Numbered from the stretch's first letter, positions 10,468 to 21,689 are shown. The stretch is DNA of 64,000 bases from Parerythrobacter_A sp963799315 (GCA_963799315.1 CAWCWP010000001.1:434001-498000); one strand, 5' to 3'. Program-made: numbers and translations. The notes: generated from the letters alone by a model not told the origin.

Positions 10468-11721
10468 CTACAAATCGATCAGCATCCGCGTCGGATCCTC
10501 GATCGCTTCCTTGATGATCTTGAGCGCCGTCACCGCTTCGCGCCCGTCGATCAGGCGGTGATCGTAGCTGAGCGCGATATACATCATCGGGCGGACCACG
10601 ACTTCGCCATTCGACCACCACCGCGCGGTCTTCGATCCGGTGCAGGCCGAGCACGGCGCTTTGCGGCGGGTTGATGATCGGCGTCGACATCAGCGATGCC
10701 GAACACGCCGCCATTGGAGATGGTGAAGGTGCCGCCCTTCATGTCGTCCATCGTCAGCGTGCCGTCCTTGGCCTGCGCGCCGAAATCGGCGATGTCCTGC
10801 TCGATCCGCGCGAAGCCCTTGGCATGCGGCATCGCGGATCACCGGCACGACCAGCCCGTTGGGCGCGCTGACCGCGACCGAAATATCGACATAGTCGTGA
10901 TAGACGATTTCGTCGCCCTCGATATAGGCATTGACCGAGGGCACGTCCTTCAAGCGCCAGGCAGGCGGCCTTGGCGAAGAAGCCCATGAAGCCCAGCCGG
11001 ATGTCGTGCTTCTTGGCGAACAGGTCCTTGTACGCGTCGCGCGCCTCGATCACGGCGGTCATGTCGACATCGTTGAACGTCGTCAGCAGCGCCGCGTTGT
11101 CCTGCGCGCCTTTCAGCCGCTTGGCGATGGTCTGGCGCATGCGGGTCATCTTGACGCGTTCTTCGCTGCGTTCGCCGCTTGCAGCGGGCGCGGCAGCCGG
11201 CGCCGGGCGCGCTTTGGCGAGGCGGCGGGCGCGGCGTCCTTGGCTTTCGCCGCGTGCGAGCACGTCTTCCTTGGTCAGGCGGCCATCCTTGCCGGTGCCC
11301 TTGATCGTGGAGGGATCGACGCCATGTTCCAGCACCGCACGGCGCACGGCGGGCGAGAGCGTGGCGGCACCGTCGCCATCGCCCAGCACCGCCATCGCTG
11401 CTGCTCTTCGCTTGGCCTTCGCTTCGCGCTGCTGCTTCGGCGGCGCGGCCCGCGCTTCCTCGCCGCTCGCGGCAGGCGGTGCCGCCTTCTTCGACCGTCG
11501 CGATCACCGCGCCGACTTCGACCGTGTCGCCCACCTCGGCGGCCAGTGACGCCGATCACGCCGGCAACCGGGGAGGGCACTTCGATCGCGACCTTGTCGG
11601 TTTCCAGGCTGGCGATCGGTTCGTCCACCGCCACCGCATCGCCGGGCTGTTTCAGCCATTCGCCGATGGTGCCTTCGGTAACCGATTCGCCCAGTGCCGG
11701 GACTGTGATTTCGGTGGCCAT
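10468..11721 (-). CDS. sucB: 2-oxoglutarate dehydrogenase E2, dihydrolipoyl succinyltransferase, multiple frame breaks
   Basis: E2 moves the succinyl group from E1 to CoA on a swinging lipoyl arm. Present in order: lipoyl domain starting MATEITVPALGESVTEGTIG with the lipoyl-lysine site LETDKVAIEVPSP; peripheral subunit-binding segment PAVRRAVLEHGVDPSTIKGT; catalytic domain from MTRMRQTIAKRLKGAQ to the active-site DHRLIDGREAV and the end RMLIDL. Total about 415 residues. There are at least five frame breaks (near 11540, 11400, 10950, 10830, 10685 and 10610). The start ATG follows the sucA stop by 13 bases. Confidence 0.93.
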
Positions 11722-11734
11722 GTCTGTGCGTTCC

Positions 11735-14597
11735 TCAGGCTTTGGTGCTGTCGGCTTGGTGGATTTCTGGCTGGCGCAGGCGTGCGCTCTTGCCGCTGCA
11801 TTCGGCACAGGCCCAGCGCCATGCTGACCAGCGCGCCCTGCTGCTCCTCATGGCGCTTGGCAAAGCCGGTGGCGGGCGATGCCGCAGCTTCGCGTCCGGC
11901 ATAGACCGGGCGCATGCCGTCCCGCCCGGCCTGCGTCAGCGCTTCCTCGATCTGCGCGTTCGACGAAGAACCATGCGCCGTTGTTCTTCGGCTCTTCCTG
12001 ACACCAGACGACGTCTTCCAGATTGCGTCATCCGCTCGATCCGGACGGCCAGCGGATCGCCGGGGAAGGGATAGAGCTGCTCGATCCGCACGATCGAGAC
12101 ATCGTCCAGCCCTTCCTCGTCGCGCTTCTCGATGCAGGTCGTAGGCGACCTTGCCCGAACACAGCACCAGCCGCCGCACCTTCTCGTCGGCGATGTCGGT
12201 CGTGTCGGACATGATCCGCATGAATGCCATGTCGCCGGTGAACTCGCTCGCCGGGCTTTTCGCCATCGGATGCCGCAGCAGGCTCTTGGGCGTCATGATG
12301 ACCAGCGGCTTGCGGAACGGGCGCAGCATCTGGCGGCGCAGGACATGGAAGTAATTGGCCGGCGTGGTGATGTTGCAGACCTGCATATTGTCGTTCGCGC
12401 ACAGTTGCAGGAACCGTTCGAGCCGCGCGCGAACTATGTTCCGGCCCCTGGCCTTCGTAGCCATGCGGCAGCAGCATCACGAGGCCGTTGGCGCGCAGCC
12501 ACTTGGCTTCGCCGCTGGCGATGAACTGGTCGATCATGATCTGCGCGCCATTGGCGAAATCGCCAAACTGCGCTTCCCACAACACCAGCGTCTTGGGATC
12601 GGCCATCGCAAAGCCGTATTCGAAACCGAGCACGCCATATTCGGACAGCGGGCTGTCATACACCTCGAACTTGCCGTGCGGCAGCTGGCAGAGCGGGATA
12701 TATTTGCGCTCGTCGGTCTGATCGATCCAGACGGCGTGGCGCTGGCTGAAGGTGCCGCGCCCGCTATCCTGCCCGGACAGGCGCACGCCATAGCCTTCGG
12801 TCACCAGGCTGCCGAAGGCGAGCGCTTCCGCCGTCGCCCAGTCGAAACCGTCGCCGACTGTCGAACATCGTGCGCTTGGCATCGAGCACGCGGCCCAGCG
12901 TCTTGTGAATCGTGAGATCGTCCGGCACCGTGGTCAGCGTGCGGCCCAGACTGTCGAACAGCTTCTTCGGGATCGCGGTGTCGACATTGCGCCGCGCAGT
13001 TTCGGGATCGGCGGGCTTGTTCAGCCCGTTCCAGCGACCGCCAAACCAGTCGGCCTCGTTCGGCTTGTAGCTTTTCGCCGCGTCGAATTCTTCCTGCAGA
13101 TGCGCGGTGAACTCATCGCGCATGTCGCATCGGCGGCGCCGTCCTCGATCACGCCCTGCTCGCAGCAGCACGTCGGAATACAGCACGCTGACCTTGGGAT
13201 GCTCGCGGATGGCATCATACATCAGCGGCTGGGTGAACTTGGGTTCGTCGCCTTCGTTATGGCCGAAGCGGCGATAGCACCACATGTCGATCACGATATC
13301 GCGCTTGAACTGCGTGGCGGTATTCGATCGCCAGCTTGCAGGCGAAGGTCACCGCTTCGGGATCGTCGCCGTTGACATGCAGGATCGGCGCCTGCACGCC
13401 CTTGGCCACGTCGGACGGATAGGGGCTGGAGCGCGCGAATTTCGGGCTGGTGGTAAAGCCGATCTGGTTGTTGATGACGAAGTGGATGCAGCCGCCGGTG
13501 TTGTATCCGCGCAACGCCGGAAAAGCCGAGGCATTCCCACACGATGCCCTGTCCCGCAAAGGCCGCATCGCCGTGGATCAGCACGGGCAGCACCTGCTCG
13601 TGATCGTCCAGATCGTCGCGCCCGGCCTGCTGCGCGCGGGTCTTGCCCAGCACGACCGGGTCGACCGCTTCGAGGTGCGAGGGGTTGGGCACCAGGCTCA
13701 TATGCACCTTGATACCGTCGAATTCGCGGTCGGTGCTGGTGCCGAGGTGATATTTCACATCGCCCGAACCGCCGACATCGTCGGGATTGGCGCTGCCGCC
13801 GGAAAATTCGTGGAAGATGACCTTGTAGGGCTTGCCCATGACATTCGCGAGCACGTTCAGCCGGCCGCGATGCGCCATGCCGTAGATGATCTCGCGCACG
13901 CCGGTGCTGCCGCCATATTTGATGACCGCTTCCAGCGCCGGGATCATCGATTCGCCGCCGTCGAGCCCGAACCGCTTGGTGCCGACATATTTCTTGCCGA
14001 GGAAATTTTCGTATTCCTCGCCCGCGGATCACCGCCTTCAGGATGGCGCGCTTGCCTTCCGGCGTGAACTGGATGGTGTCTTCGGGGCTCTCGAACTTGT
14101 CCTGCAGAAAGCGCCGTTCCTCGGTGTCGGCGATGTGCATGTATTCCAGGCCGACATTGCCGCAATAGGTGCGCGCGCAGCACGTCGAACAGCTCGCGCG
14201 ACCGTGACCCATTCGAAGCCGAACACGCCGCCGACAAAGACTTCGCTGGTCCCGCTGTCCGGCAAAGCCGTGCCATTCCAGCGTCAGGTCTTCGGGCGTT
14301 TCGCGCTGCGCCAGGCCCAGCGGATCGAGATCGGCCGCCAGATGCCCGCGCACACGATACAGCCGCACCAGCAGCATGGCACGAATGGAATCGCTCGCCG
14401 CCGCTTCCACCGCCTTGGGATCGGACGGCCTTGCCGGCAGCCTTCGCCGCCGCTTTCACGGCCAGCTTCATGGTCGTCGGGTCGAGCGCCTGCGTCAGGT
14501 CGGCATCGCTGTCCACCACACTCGCCAGCCAGCCGGGGTTGGCCCAGCTGGGGCCGGGTTGCGGGCCGTCTTGGTCGGAAGCTCGGTCATGAGTCAT
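11735..14597 (-). CDS. sucA: 2-oxoglutarate dehydrogenase E1, many frame breaks
   Basis: The thiamine-diphosphate E1 component decarboxylates 2-oxoglutarate. Segments in several frames assemble into one protein of about 950 residues: GPSWANPGWLASVVDSDADL near the start, VRLYRVRGHLAADLDPLG, VGLEYMHIADTEERRFLQ, YGMAHRGRLNVLANVMGKP, GDAAFAGQGIVWECLGFSG, MWCYRRFGHNEGDEP, EALAFGSLVTEGYGVRLSGQ, then FVVLWEAQ-type and VYAGREAAASPATGFAKRH near the end. I count at least eight breaks between 14420 and 11810. The start ATG at 14597 is the most likely of two nearby ATGs. The restored last frame ends 13 bases before sucB. All E1 blocks are kept, so the breaks are read as sequence errors. Confidence 0.92.
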
Positions 14598-14636
14598 TGG
14601 GATCACCCAGCGAAATGCTGCGCGTACCTCCATCGT

Positions 14637-14933
14637 TTAGGCGCGGGACATGCAGGCAGCCTGCTCGACTTCAGAAGCATCAGGACAAATCATCCCACTC
14701 GCGGGTTCAGTTCGCATCGATACGTTCTCGATCTTCCAAGTTCCGCTTCCACGTTCTTCATTCTGCCGCTCGAACGCATCTGGGCATCGTGCAATATTCT
14801 GCGAACTCTTTCGAACCAGACCAAGTCTGTGGCACTTGATATCGTTCTGGTAAAGCTGCAGATCCTGCGCCAGTGCGATGTTGTTCGACTGCTGCTGGGA
14901 CAGGTCGATCAGTTGAATCCGATGATACAGCAC
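14637..14933 (-). CDS. Possible 98-residue ORF between sucD and sucA, unrecognised
   Basis: The spacer from 14598 to 15090 is about 490 bases and less GC-rich than the flanking genes. On the minus strand it carries an ORF beginning MLYHRIQLIDLSQQQSNNIA. No family is recognised and base composition gives little coding support. A second ORF in another frame (14758-14982) overlaps it, so a frame-broken single gene is possible. Treat as tentative; apart from this ORF and the palindrome at 15041, I see nothing in the spacer. Confidence 0.25.
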   Translation of the reverse strand: MLYHRIQLIDLSQQQSNNIALAQDLQLYQNDIKCHRLGLVRKSSQNIARCPDAFERQNEERGSGTWKIENVSMRTEPASGMICPDASEVEQAACMSRA

Positions 14934-15035
14934 GCCGCCATCGGCGTATTGGTGAGATCATCAAACGTAGACCGGCGTTCATAAATTGCGTATTGAAGCT
15001 CCCGAGCAGGTTCGAACGGAAACCGCACGTTTCCG

Positions 15036-15060
15036 AGGTCCCCAGCCTTCGCTGGGAAGC
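15036..15060. repeat. Short GC palindrome downstream of sucD
   Basis: CCCAGCCTTCGCTGGG at 15041-15056, flanked by GGT and AAG, is a small hairpin of the CCCAGC-GTTC-GCTGGG type that recurs at 40024 and 40063. It is a member of a sphingomonad REP-like family and lies 30 bases after the sucD stop, so it could also act as a terminator or mRNA 3'-end stabiliser. Confidence 0.65.
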
Positions 15061-15090
15061 CGAAACGTCTCGCAGTCGCGGGCAGTCAGG

Positions 15091-15984
15091 TTACGCCATT
15101 TCCTTCAGCATGGCATCCAGCGTGGTGCCCAGTTCGCTGGGCGAGGGCGAGACGCGGATGCCAGCGTCTTCCATCGCCGCGATCTTGTCGTCCGCGCCGC
15201 CCTTGCCGCCCGAGACGATGGCACCGGCATGGCCCATGCGCCGTCCCGGAGGGGCGGTGCGGCCGGCGATGAAGCCGACCATCGGCTTGCGACGGCCCTT
15301 TGGCGGCTTCCTGCCTTGATGAATTCCGCCGCTTCTTCTTCCGCGCTGCCGCCGATTTCGCCGATCATGATGATCGACTTGGTCTCGTCGTCGTCGAGGA
15401 ACAGGTCGAGCACGTCGATGAAGTTGGTGCCGTTGACCGGATCGCCGCCGATGCCGACCGCCGTGGTCTGGCCGAGGCCGACCTGCGTGGTCTGGTGCAC
15501 GGCTTCGTAGGTCAGCGTGCCGGAGCGCGAGACGACGCCGACGCTGCCCTTCTTGAAGATGGAGCCGGGCATGATGCCGATCTTGCATTCGCCGGGCGTC
15601 AGCACGCCGGGGCAGTTCGGGCCGATCAGGCGGCTGTTGGTGCCTTCCAGCGCCGCCTTGACGCGCACCATGTCCAGCACCGGAATGCCTTCGGTAATGG
15701 CGATGATCAGTTCGATCTCGGCGTCGATCGCCTCGCAGATCGCATCGGCGGCGAAGGGCGGCGGCACGTAGATGCAGCTGCGCGGTCGCGCCGGTCGCTT
15801 CCTTGGCTTCGCGCACGGTGTTGAAATTGGGCAGGCCGATATGCGTGGTGCCGCCTTTGCCGGGCGTCACGCCCGCGACCATCTGCGTGCCGTAATCCAG
15901 CGCCTGCTGCGTGTGGAACGTGCCGGTGTCGCCGGTCATCCCCTGCGTGATGACCTTGGTGTTTTTGTTTACGAGGATGCTCAT
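15091..15984 (-). CDS. sucD: Succinyl-CoA synthetase alpha subunit, frame breaks
   Basis: The alpha subunit binds CoA and carries the phosphohistidine in the succinyl-CoA to succinate step. It begins MSILVNKNTKVITQGMTGDT, has the CoA-site GVTPGKGGTTHIGLPNFNTV, SRLIGPNCPGVLTPGECKIG, the GTLTYEAVHQTTQ block, and the active-site histidine in GRRMGHAGAIVSGGKGGADD. Restored length is about 296 residues, normal for the family. Apparent extra bases lie near 15779 and 15300-15310 (two close together). The partner gene sucC is not adjacent here, which is unusual. Confidence 0.93.
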   Translation of the reverse strand: MSILVNKNTKVITQGMTGDTGTFHTQQALDYGTQMVAGVTPGKGGTTHIGLPNFNTVREAKEATGATAQLHLRAAALRRRCDLRGDRRRDRTDHRHYRRHSGAGHGARQGGAGRHQQPPDRPELPRRADARRMQDRHHARLHLQEGQRRRRLALRHADLRSRAPDHAGRPRPDHGGRHRRRSGQRHQLHRRARPVPRRRRDQVDHHDRRNRRQRGRRSGGIHQGRKPPKGRRKPMVGFIAGRTAPPGRRMGHAGAIVSGGKGGADDKIAAMEDAGIRVSPSPSELGTTLDAMLKEMA

Positions 15985-16067
15985 CAGTTAAGTCCTTTGA
16001 GTGCTCAAATCACCGCACCGTTGGCCGGTTCTTGAAGAGTGAATATGTGCCGACGACGGCGGGTCAC

Positions 16068-16263
16068 TCAGGCAGAACCGCCGCGGATCCCAATAATTGC
16101 AAGCCCAACTGCCATTCCGGCCGAAACGTGATAGTCTTGTGCTTTCGATCCAAACCCAAAATCCCACGAAGGCGAGAAACTCGAGGATGATCAAAGCAGT
16201 CAGAATAAATCGTAAGCCGCTTACTGGCCGAGCCACGAATGTAGCCCGATCCATGCGCAACAT
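16068..16263 (-). CDS. Possible small two-helix membrane protein between mdh and sucD, one frame break
   Basis: The 310-base mdh-sucD spacer encodes a hydrophobic segment, LRFILTALIILEFLAFVGFW, in one frame. About 20 codons later another frame gives AGMAVGLAIIGIRGGSA and a stop at 16068. Joined by a single-base change near 16140 they make a roughly 65-residue protein with two membrane helices. Both pieces have the character of real membrane segments. No family recognised and no homology check was possible. Confidence 0.35.
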
Positions 16264-16293
16264 AGAGGCATAGTCCGAGGCCGGTTTGCCAAC

Positions 16294-17271
16294 TCACGCC
16301 AGCGAGCCATCCAGCCCCTTGCACGCTTCGAGCAGTTCCTCGACCGCGTCGGTGCTGACCTTGAGGTTGCTGCGCTCTTCGTCCGACAGTTCGATCTCGA
16401 TCACGTCCTCGGTGCCGCCCGCGCCGAGCACGGTCGGGCACGCCGACATAGAGGCCGTCGAGGCCGTATTTGCCTTCGACATAGCTCGCACAGGGCAGGA
16501 TGCGCTTCTGGTCGCCCAGATAGGCTTCGGCCATCGCGATCGCGCTGGTGGCGGGGGCGTAATAGGCGCGAGCCGTTGCCGAGCAGGCCGACGATCTCGC
16601 CGCCGCCCTCGCGCGTGCGCTTGACGATTTCGTCGAGGCGGCCTTCGGACACGCCCTTGATCTTGGCCATGTCCTTCACCGGAATGCCGTTGATCGTGGA
16701 GTAGCTCAGCACCGGCACCATCGTATCGCCGTGGCCGCCCAGCACGAAGGCGTTGACGTCCTTCACGCTGACACTCGAACTCCCATGCGAGGAAGGTGGC
16801 GAAGCGCGCGCTGTCGAGCACGCCCGCCATGCCGACCACCTTGTTGTGCGGCAGGCCGGAAAATTCGCGCAGCGCCCAGACCATCGCGTCCAGCGGGTTG
16901 GTGATGCAGATCACGAAGGCGTCGGGGCGTTGTTCTTGATGCCTTCGCCGACCGCCTTCATCACTTTCAGGTTGATGCCGAGCAGATCGTCGCGGCTCAT
17001 GCCGGGCTTGCGCGGCACGCCTGCGGTCACGATGATCACGTCCGCCCCGGCAATATCGGCATAGTCGTTGGTGCCGGTGATCTTCGCGTCGAACCCTTCG
17101 ACCGGGCCGCACTGGCTGAGGTCGAGCGCCTTGCCCTGCGGCATGCCCTCGGCAATGTCGAACAGGACGATGTCGCCCATTTCCTTCTTCGCGGCGAGAT
17201 GGGCGAGCGTGCCGCCGATCATGCCGGAACCGACAAGAGCGATTTTCTTGCGGTCCGCGTGTCTGCGTCAT
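16294..17271 (-). CDS. mdh: Malate dehydrogenase, frame breaks
   Basis: NAD-dependent oxidation of malate to oxaloacetate, of the LDH-like type used by alphaproteobacteria. Blocks in order: KKIALVGSGMIGGTLAHLAA (NAD site), VIIVTAGVPRKPGMSRDDLL, AFVICITNPLDAMVWALREF, MAGVLDSARFATFLAWE, the catalytic histidine in VLGGHGDTMVPVLSYST, and the end SDEERSNLKVSTDAVEELLE. About 320 residues after joining. At least four breaks are visible (near 17250, 16925, 16775, 16565 and 16440). First gene of the minus-strand TCA cluster. Confidence 0.93.
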   Translation of the reverse strand: MTQTRGPQENRSCRFRHDRRHARPSRREEGNGRHRPVRHCRGHAAGQGARPQPVRPGRRVRREDHRHQRLCRYCRGGRDHRDRRRAAQARHEPRRSARHQPESDEGGRRRHQEQRPDAFVICITNPLDAMVWALREFSGLPHNKVVGMAGVLDSARFATFLAWEFECQREGRQRLRAGRPRRYDGAGAELLHDQRHSGEGHGQDQGRVRRPPRRNRQAHARGRRRDRRPARQRLAPITPPPPARSRWPKPIWATRSASCPVRAMSKANTASTASMSACPTVLGAGGTEDVIEIELSDEERSNLKVSTDAVEELLEACKGLDGSLA

Positions 17272-17427
17272 GGGCGTTTCCGTGCTTCCTTCGTGGGGGC
17301 CGCACCCCTACCGGCGCGGCATCAGTCGCATTGGATTAGGCTGCGCGCGGGGGCATTGCAACCGGCAAAACCGGTGCTGTGCAGCGGCTTTTGCATATGC
17401 CTCGCAATAGCGAAACTGGTCGGCTGG

Positions 17428-19416
17428 TCAGGCGATACGGAGCATGTCGTCTGCCCGGTCGAAGCCGCCCGCCTCGATCAGGGTATTGATGAGGTAGGGC
17501 GGCACCGGACGGCTGAAGTGATAGCCTTGGCCCATCGTGCATCCCGCCGCCTGCACCCGTGCGACCTGCTCGGCCGTTTCGATGCCCTCGGCCACGATCT
17601 CCATGCCCAGTTTGGAACCCAGCTCTGCGACCGCCCAGATGATCGCGTTGCTCTTGGCGTTGATGTCGGGGCCGGAGATGAAGCTGCGGTCCACCTTGAT
17701 CTTGGTGAACGGGATAGTTGTGGATGTAGCCGAGCGAGGAATAGCCGGTGCCGAAATCGTCGAGCGCGAACCGCACGCCCGCTTCGGTCAGGTCGGCGAT
17801 GAAGGCTTCGGTGGCGGCGTGGTCGTTCAGGAACAGGCTTTCGGTGACTTCGACTTCCAGCCGTTCGGCGGGAAACCCGGCGCTGCGCAAAGCGTTCAGC
17901 ACGCCCAGCGATGCGCCCGGTGCCCTGATCTGCAAGGGCGAGAGGTTGACCGAAACCATGATATCGTCGGGCCATTGCATCGCATCACGCGCCGCGCGGG
18001 CGGTGATCCAGTTGCCCAGCGTCAGGATCACGCCGGTTTCTTCCGCCAGCGGGATGAATTCGTCGGGCATCAGCTCGCCCTTTTCCGGATGGAACCAGCG
18101 CACCAGCGCCTCGACCGCGCGCATGCGGCCGGTCTCCAGATCGACGATCGGCTGGTAGAACAGCGAGCAGTTCGTCATTGACGATGGCCGCGCGCAATTC
18201 GGCCTCGATCTCGCGGCGATAGACCAGGTCGCGGCTCATCGCCTCGACATAGAAGCAGGTCTTGTTTGCGCCCGTTGCTCTTGGCTTCGTACAGGGCAAG
18301 ATCGGCGTTCTGCATCAGCGTGTCGGCATCCTGCCCGTCGTCCGGCATGACGGCGATGCCGATGGAGGCACCCACTTCCAGCCGCTCGCCCTGCATCTGC
18401 ATCGGCTGCATCAGCTGCGCATGCAGCTCGCTGCTCATCCGGACCGCGTCGGCATTGTCGTCCACGCGGCACAGCACGATGAATTCGTCGCCGCCGAACC
18501 GCGCGACGCTGGCATGGGCGGGCGCTGCATCGCGCAGCCGTTCGGCGGTCAGTTGCAGCACACGGTCGCCGACCGGGTGGCCGAACAGGTCGTTCACTTC
18601 CTTGAACCGGTCGAGGTCGATCCAGAACAGCGCCAGGTTCTCGCCATCCTGCAGACGCGGTCATGCGGTCCATCAGGTTCTGGTTCAGCCCGGCGCGGTT
18701 CATCAGCGCCGTGACGGCATCGGTGCGCGCCAGCAAGCGCATCTTGTCGGCATTGATTTCGCTGTCCCGCGTTTGCCCGATAGAGCGACGCAGACACCGC
18801 ATTTACATCGAGCGTCACCAGACACCATCGCACCGACCGAGCATTACGATGTTACAGGCCAGTACAACCAGTGCCGGATCGCCCGATGCCACAGACACGA
18901 CTGCAATGGGTAGGGACACTAGCGCGAGCTCGCCTATTGCGAGGGAGGGTCGTCCCGCATTGCGCGCACAGATGCCGACGCCGAAACACAGCGCATTCGC
19001 GGTCATCACAATCTTGAGCGTTGCGGCAAGGTCCGACAAAAGCGTGACGGCCGCAATGACGCCAAGGACAGCGCGAATATGCGAGCGCCATTACGTGATA
19101 GGCACCGATCGATATATGGTGTTGTCCTGCTTTCCTGCTTGCGCCGCAAGATGCGGTTCAGCACCGCAAGCGTCACGGCGATAAAGAACAGGAAGACAAA
19201 CAGGAAAGTGAGTTCGGTCGATTGCGCCAGGTAAACAAGCGCCGCAGTTGCCGACAGGTTCGTTATCGCGCCCACCGCCAGCGCGGCGGGCTTGCGGTGC
19301 AGCGACCGCATCAGCCGGCGCTCTACCTCGGCATCCACCGTCCTGGACGGGCGGGATCGGTCGAGCGTCTGTCGCAATGTCTGGATCAGCGTAAGTGCCG
19401 ATTTCGGGGGGCGCAT
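17428..19416 (-). CDS. Membrane-bound GGDEF-EAL cyclic-di-GMP protein, multiple frame breaks
   Basis: About 660 residues when joined. The N-terminal third is a multi-helix membrane domain (LTFLFVFLFFIAVTLAVLNR, then AVLGVIAAVTLLSDLAATL and ALVSLPIAVVSVASGDPALV). It is followed by a diguanylate cyclase domain with intact RFGGDEF and a phosphodiesterase domain with EALVRW, NLSPLQI and DDFGTGYSSLGY, ending with EIVAEGIETAEQ and GCTMGQGYHFSRP. Both catalytic signatures look complete, so it may make or degrade c-di-GMP. At least six frame breaks occur, several in the membrane part (19090-19130, about 18840, 18780, 18650) and near 18180-18270 and 17710. Confidence 0.87.
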
Positions 19417-19520
19417 CCGCCCGCGTTAGCCGCAGGTCTTGTAAACATCGTTAACGCGCGGCTTACGATAAACCGAGAGGCGGCTCCGGCATAGCTCTAC
19501 TGCGGTGTCAGACCGGGGTC

Positions 19521-19853
19521 TCAGGCGGTGCGAGCGAGCATGGCGCCTTCGATGCGCTTGGCAAGGCGGCGGTCGAGCAGGCGGCAGATATCGAGCCAGC
19601 GGGCCGCCGATATCGCATCGCTATCGCCATGCGCGGCAAGCGCCGCATCCGCCGCCACGCTGGCCGCGCGCAGGCCGTATTGCCCGAAATGGCGCAAAGC
19701 CGCATCGAAGCGCGCGGCCTCGACCCCGGCAACAGCTTCGCCGCCATTGTCGTTGGCGAAGGTGTCGGCGTATCCATCGTGTGCCGGACGCTGGAGAATG
19801 CGCGCGACCACCGAAGCCTCGGCAGTGCGGGCGGCAGCAAAATGAACCGTCAT
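19521..19853 (-). CDS. Small hypothetical protein
   Basis: An intact ORF; the start is chosen at the ATG giving MTVHFAAARTAEASVVARIL, about 110 residues, rather than the longer 140-residue form. It is alanine-rich and predicted mostly helical, with the end DICRLLDRRLAKRIEGAMLA. I do not recognise it. It lies between the GGDEF-EAL gene and the SleB-type hydrolase on the same strand. Confidence 0.5.
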   Translation of the reverse strand: MTVHFAAARTAEASVVARILQRPAHDGYADTFANDNGGEAVAGVEAARFDAALRHFGQYGLRAASVAADAALAAHGDSDAISAARWLDICRLLDRRLAKRIEGAMLARTA

Positions 19854-19975
19854 GCGGGAACGTGTCCTGTCGATGTGAAGTGTTGGCAATGCTTTAGCCG
19901 CGATGTCCTGATGGATTGGCTGCTGTTTAGGGTTTCGCCGCAATTAACCTGTTGGCGCTGGTGGCCTGCGTCGCG

Positions 19976-21190
19976 TCATAGCCCCCCGGCGCCGTTTTGC
20001 CCGGTGCTGTCCTGCGCGGTGCTGGCTGGCGAGCGGGGCTGGCCGGGTTCGCGTAGCCAGCGACCGCTATTGGCATATTCGGGCTTGATGCCGCTCGCTT
20101 CGGGCAAGTCCTGCGCGGTGAAGACCGCATCGCCGCCACGCGCCCGGATCGCCGGGGCGTAATCGGGTGCAGGCTGCCGCGCGGCAGTCGGGCGACCACG
20201 CTGGCTGGCACCTTCGCGCTCGGCTTTCTTGCGCGCTTCTTCATAGGCACGGGCAAGCGACAGCGGATCGGCGGCGGGCGGGGTATCGTCGGCGGATGGC
20301 GCGCGCGGCTTGGGCGCGGCGGCGGGTTCGTTGCCGCGATAGCTGGCGGTGAAGGCGGCAGGCTTCCCGGCGGACCCGCGCCAGCGATAGAACCGGTGCG
20401 CGCCGATGGTGCCGACGGGATGCAGGCTGGGCGCCCAATAGGGGTAGATCCAGATGGTGTGGTAATGGGTGGCGAGCCCGACCGGCGCGTAGACCTGGCC
20501 GCCCAGCGCATCGCGCGCCACCATCCGCGCCCGCGCCCATGCAGTGACGGAGGCCTTGCGTTTCAGGCTGCCGTCGCAGGTGAAGCTGAACTGGCAGCCG
20601 GTGCGCCGTTCCGACCCCTGGAACACCACGCCGCAGACATTGCGCGGATAGCTGGGATGCGCAACGCGGTTCAGCACCACCTGCGCCACCGCGCGTTGCC
20701 CGCCGACGCGCTTCCGATGCGGCCTCGTAATAGATCGCCTGCGTCAGGCATTGCAGCGCGCGCGCCTTGTCCAGCCCGCTGCCGCCGCCGCCAACGCGCG
20801 CGCGGCGGGACCGGCGCGGGCTTCGACCAGCTGTTCCACCGCTTCGATGTCGCCAGTGCCGGAAATGTCGAACAGGTTGGTGTCGACCTGCTCGAAATCA
20901 TAGGCGAGCTGCGGTTCGTCGGCGAGGTAGTAGAATGCCGAGCCGGGGAAGCTTTGCCCCGGTATCTCGAACGGCATCGGTGTGACTTGCGGTGCCTGCT
21001 CCTGCGTCGGGGCGGCGGGCTTGAACGGCTCCCAATCCGCTGCGCCTGCAAAGGCCGGGAACGCCGCGATGCCCAGAATCACCGCCAGCCGTCGCCCGCG
21101 ATGGCGCGGGGCCAGTCGCACGCCATCCTGCCGCCGCGCGCTCTTCTGCCACCGCGAACCGGGCCGCGGATCGCGACCGTCGGCAGGCAT
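19976..21190 (-). CDS. SleB-type cell wall hydrolase, frame breaks
   Basis: A secreted or membrane-anchored hydrolase (Hydrolase_2/SleB family) acting on peptidoglycan. The N-terminal hydrophobic segment is RRLAVILGIAAFPAFAGAA. After a variable region comes the catalytic domain: ALQCLTQAIYYEAASE with the family glutamate, QRAVAQVVLNRVAHPSYP, NVCGVVFQGSERRTGCQFSF, then GATHYHT-like GLATHYHTIWIYPYW. A long low-complexity C-terminal tail follows. Breaks lie near 20775 and 20708. The ATG at 21190 is preferred over an in-frame TTG at 21211. Confidence 0.85.
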
Positions 21191-21419
21191 TGGAGGCGGG
21201 GCAGAGGTCAAGGCGATCCTTCGGGCATGGGATACAGGCGGAATGTCAGCCGTCCCTACCTAGCGCGCGGGCAGCAATGCGCGAGGCGAAATACGGAGGG
21301 TGTCCAGTAGCGGAACACCTGCGCAGCTGCGGTTAAGCCCGATGGTCAACAGGGACTTAACGCGCGCGTAGTTTGGGGTGACAGCCGAGGCCGCACCGCC
21401 TATGGCGCGCGGCGACGTC

Positions 21420-21584
21420 ACGGGTGTCTGCGAGAGCAGGCCTAAGAGGGAAGGGAGTGCCAATCTCCCGCTGCCCCCGCAACTGTGACCGGGGAGCGAT
21501 CCCGCCATATGCCACTGCGCCTTCGGGTGTGGGAAGGCGGCGGGACCGTTATGATCCGGGAGCCAGGAGACCTGCCTGTGATAC
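21420..21584 (+). promoter_or_regulatory. Cobalamin (AdoCbl) riboswitch
   Basis: The leader of the B12 uptake operon contains the conserved core in order: GAGGGAAGGGAGTGCCAATC with CCCCGCAACTGTGACC, GCCACTG at 21511, GGGAAGGCGGCGGGACC, and the B12 box AGCCAGGAGACCTGCC at 21561-21576. The 3' end lies about 110 bases before the btuB start. It should reduce btuBFCD expression when adenosylcobalamin is plentiful. Confidence 0.95.
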
Positions 21585-21689
21585 GTCGTTCACGGCGGCC
21601 GGGCGGGGTGTACCGGAAGCAGACGCGAAAGACGTGCAATTCCGCACGGCCTTACGTCATGGGCGACTTTGCTTGTGGTGTAAGATGTT

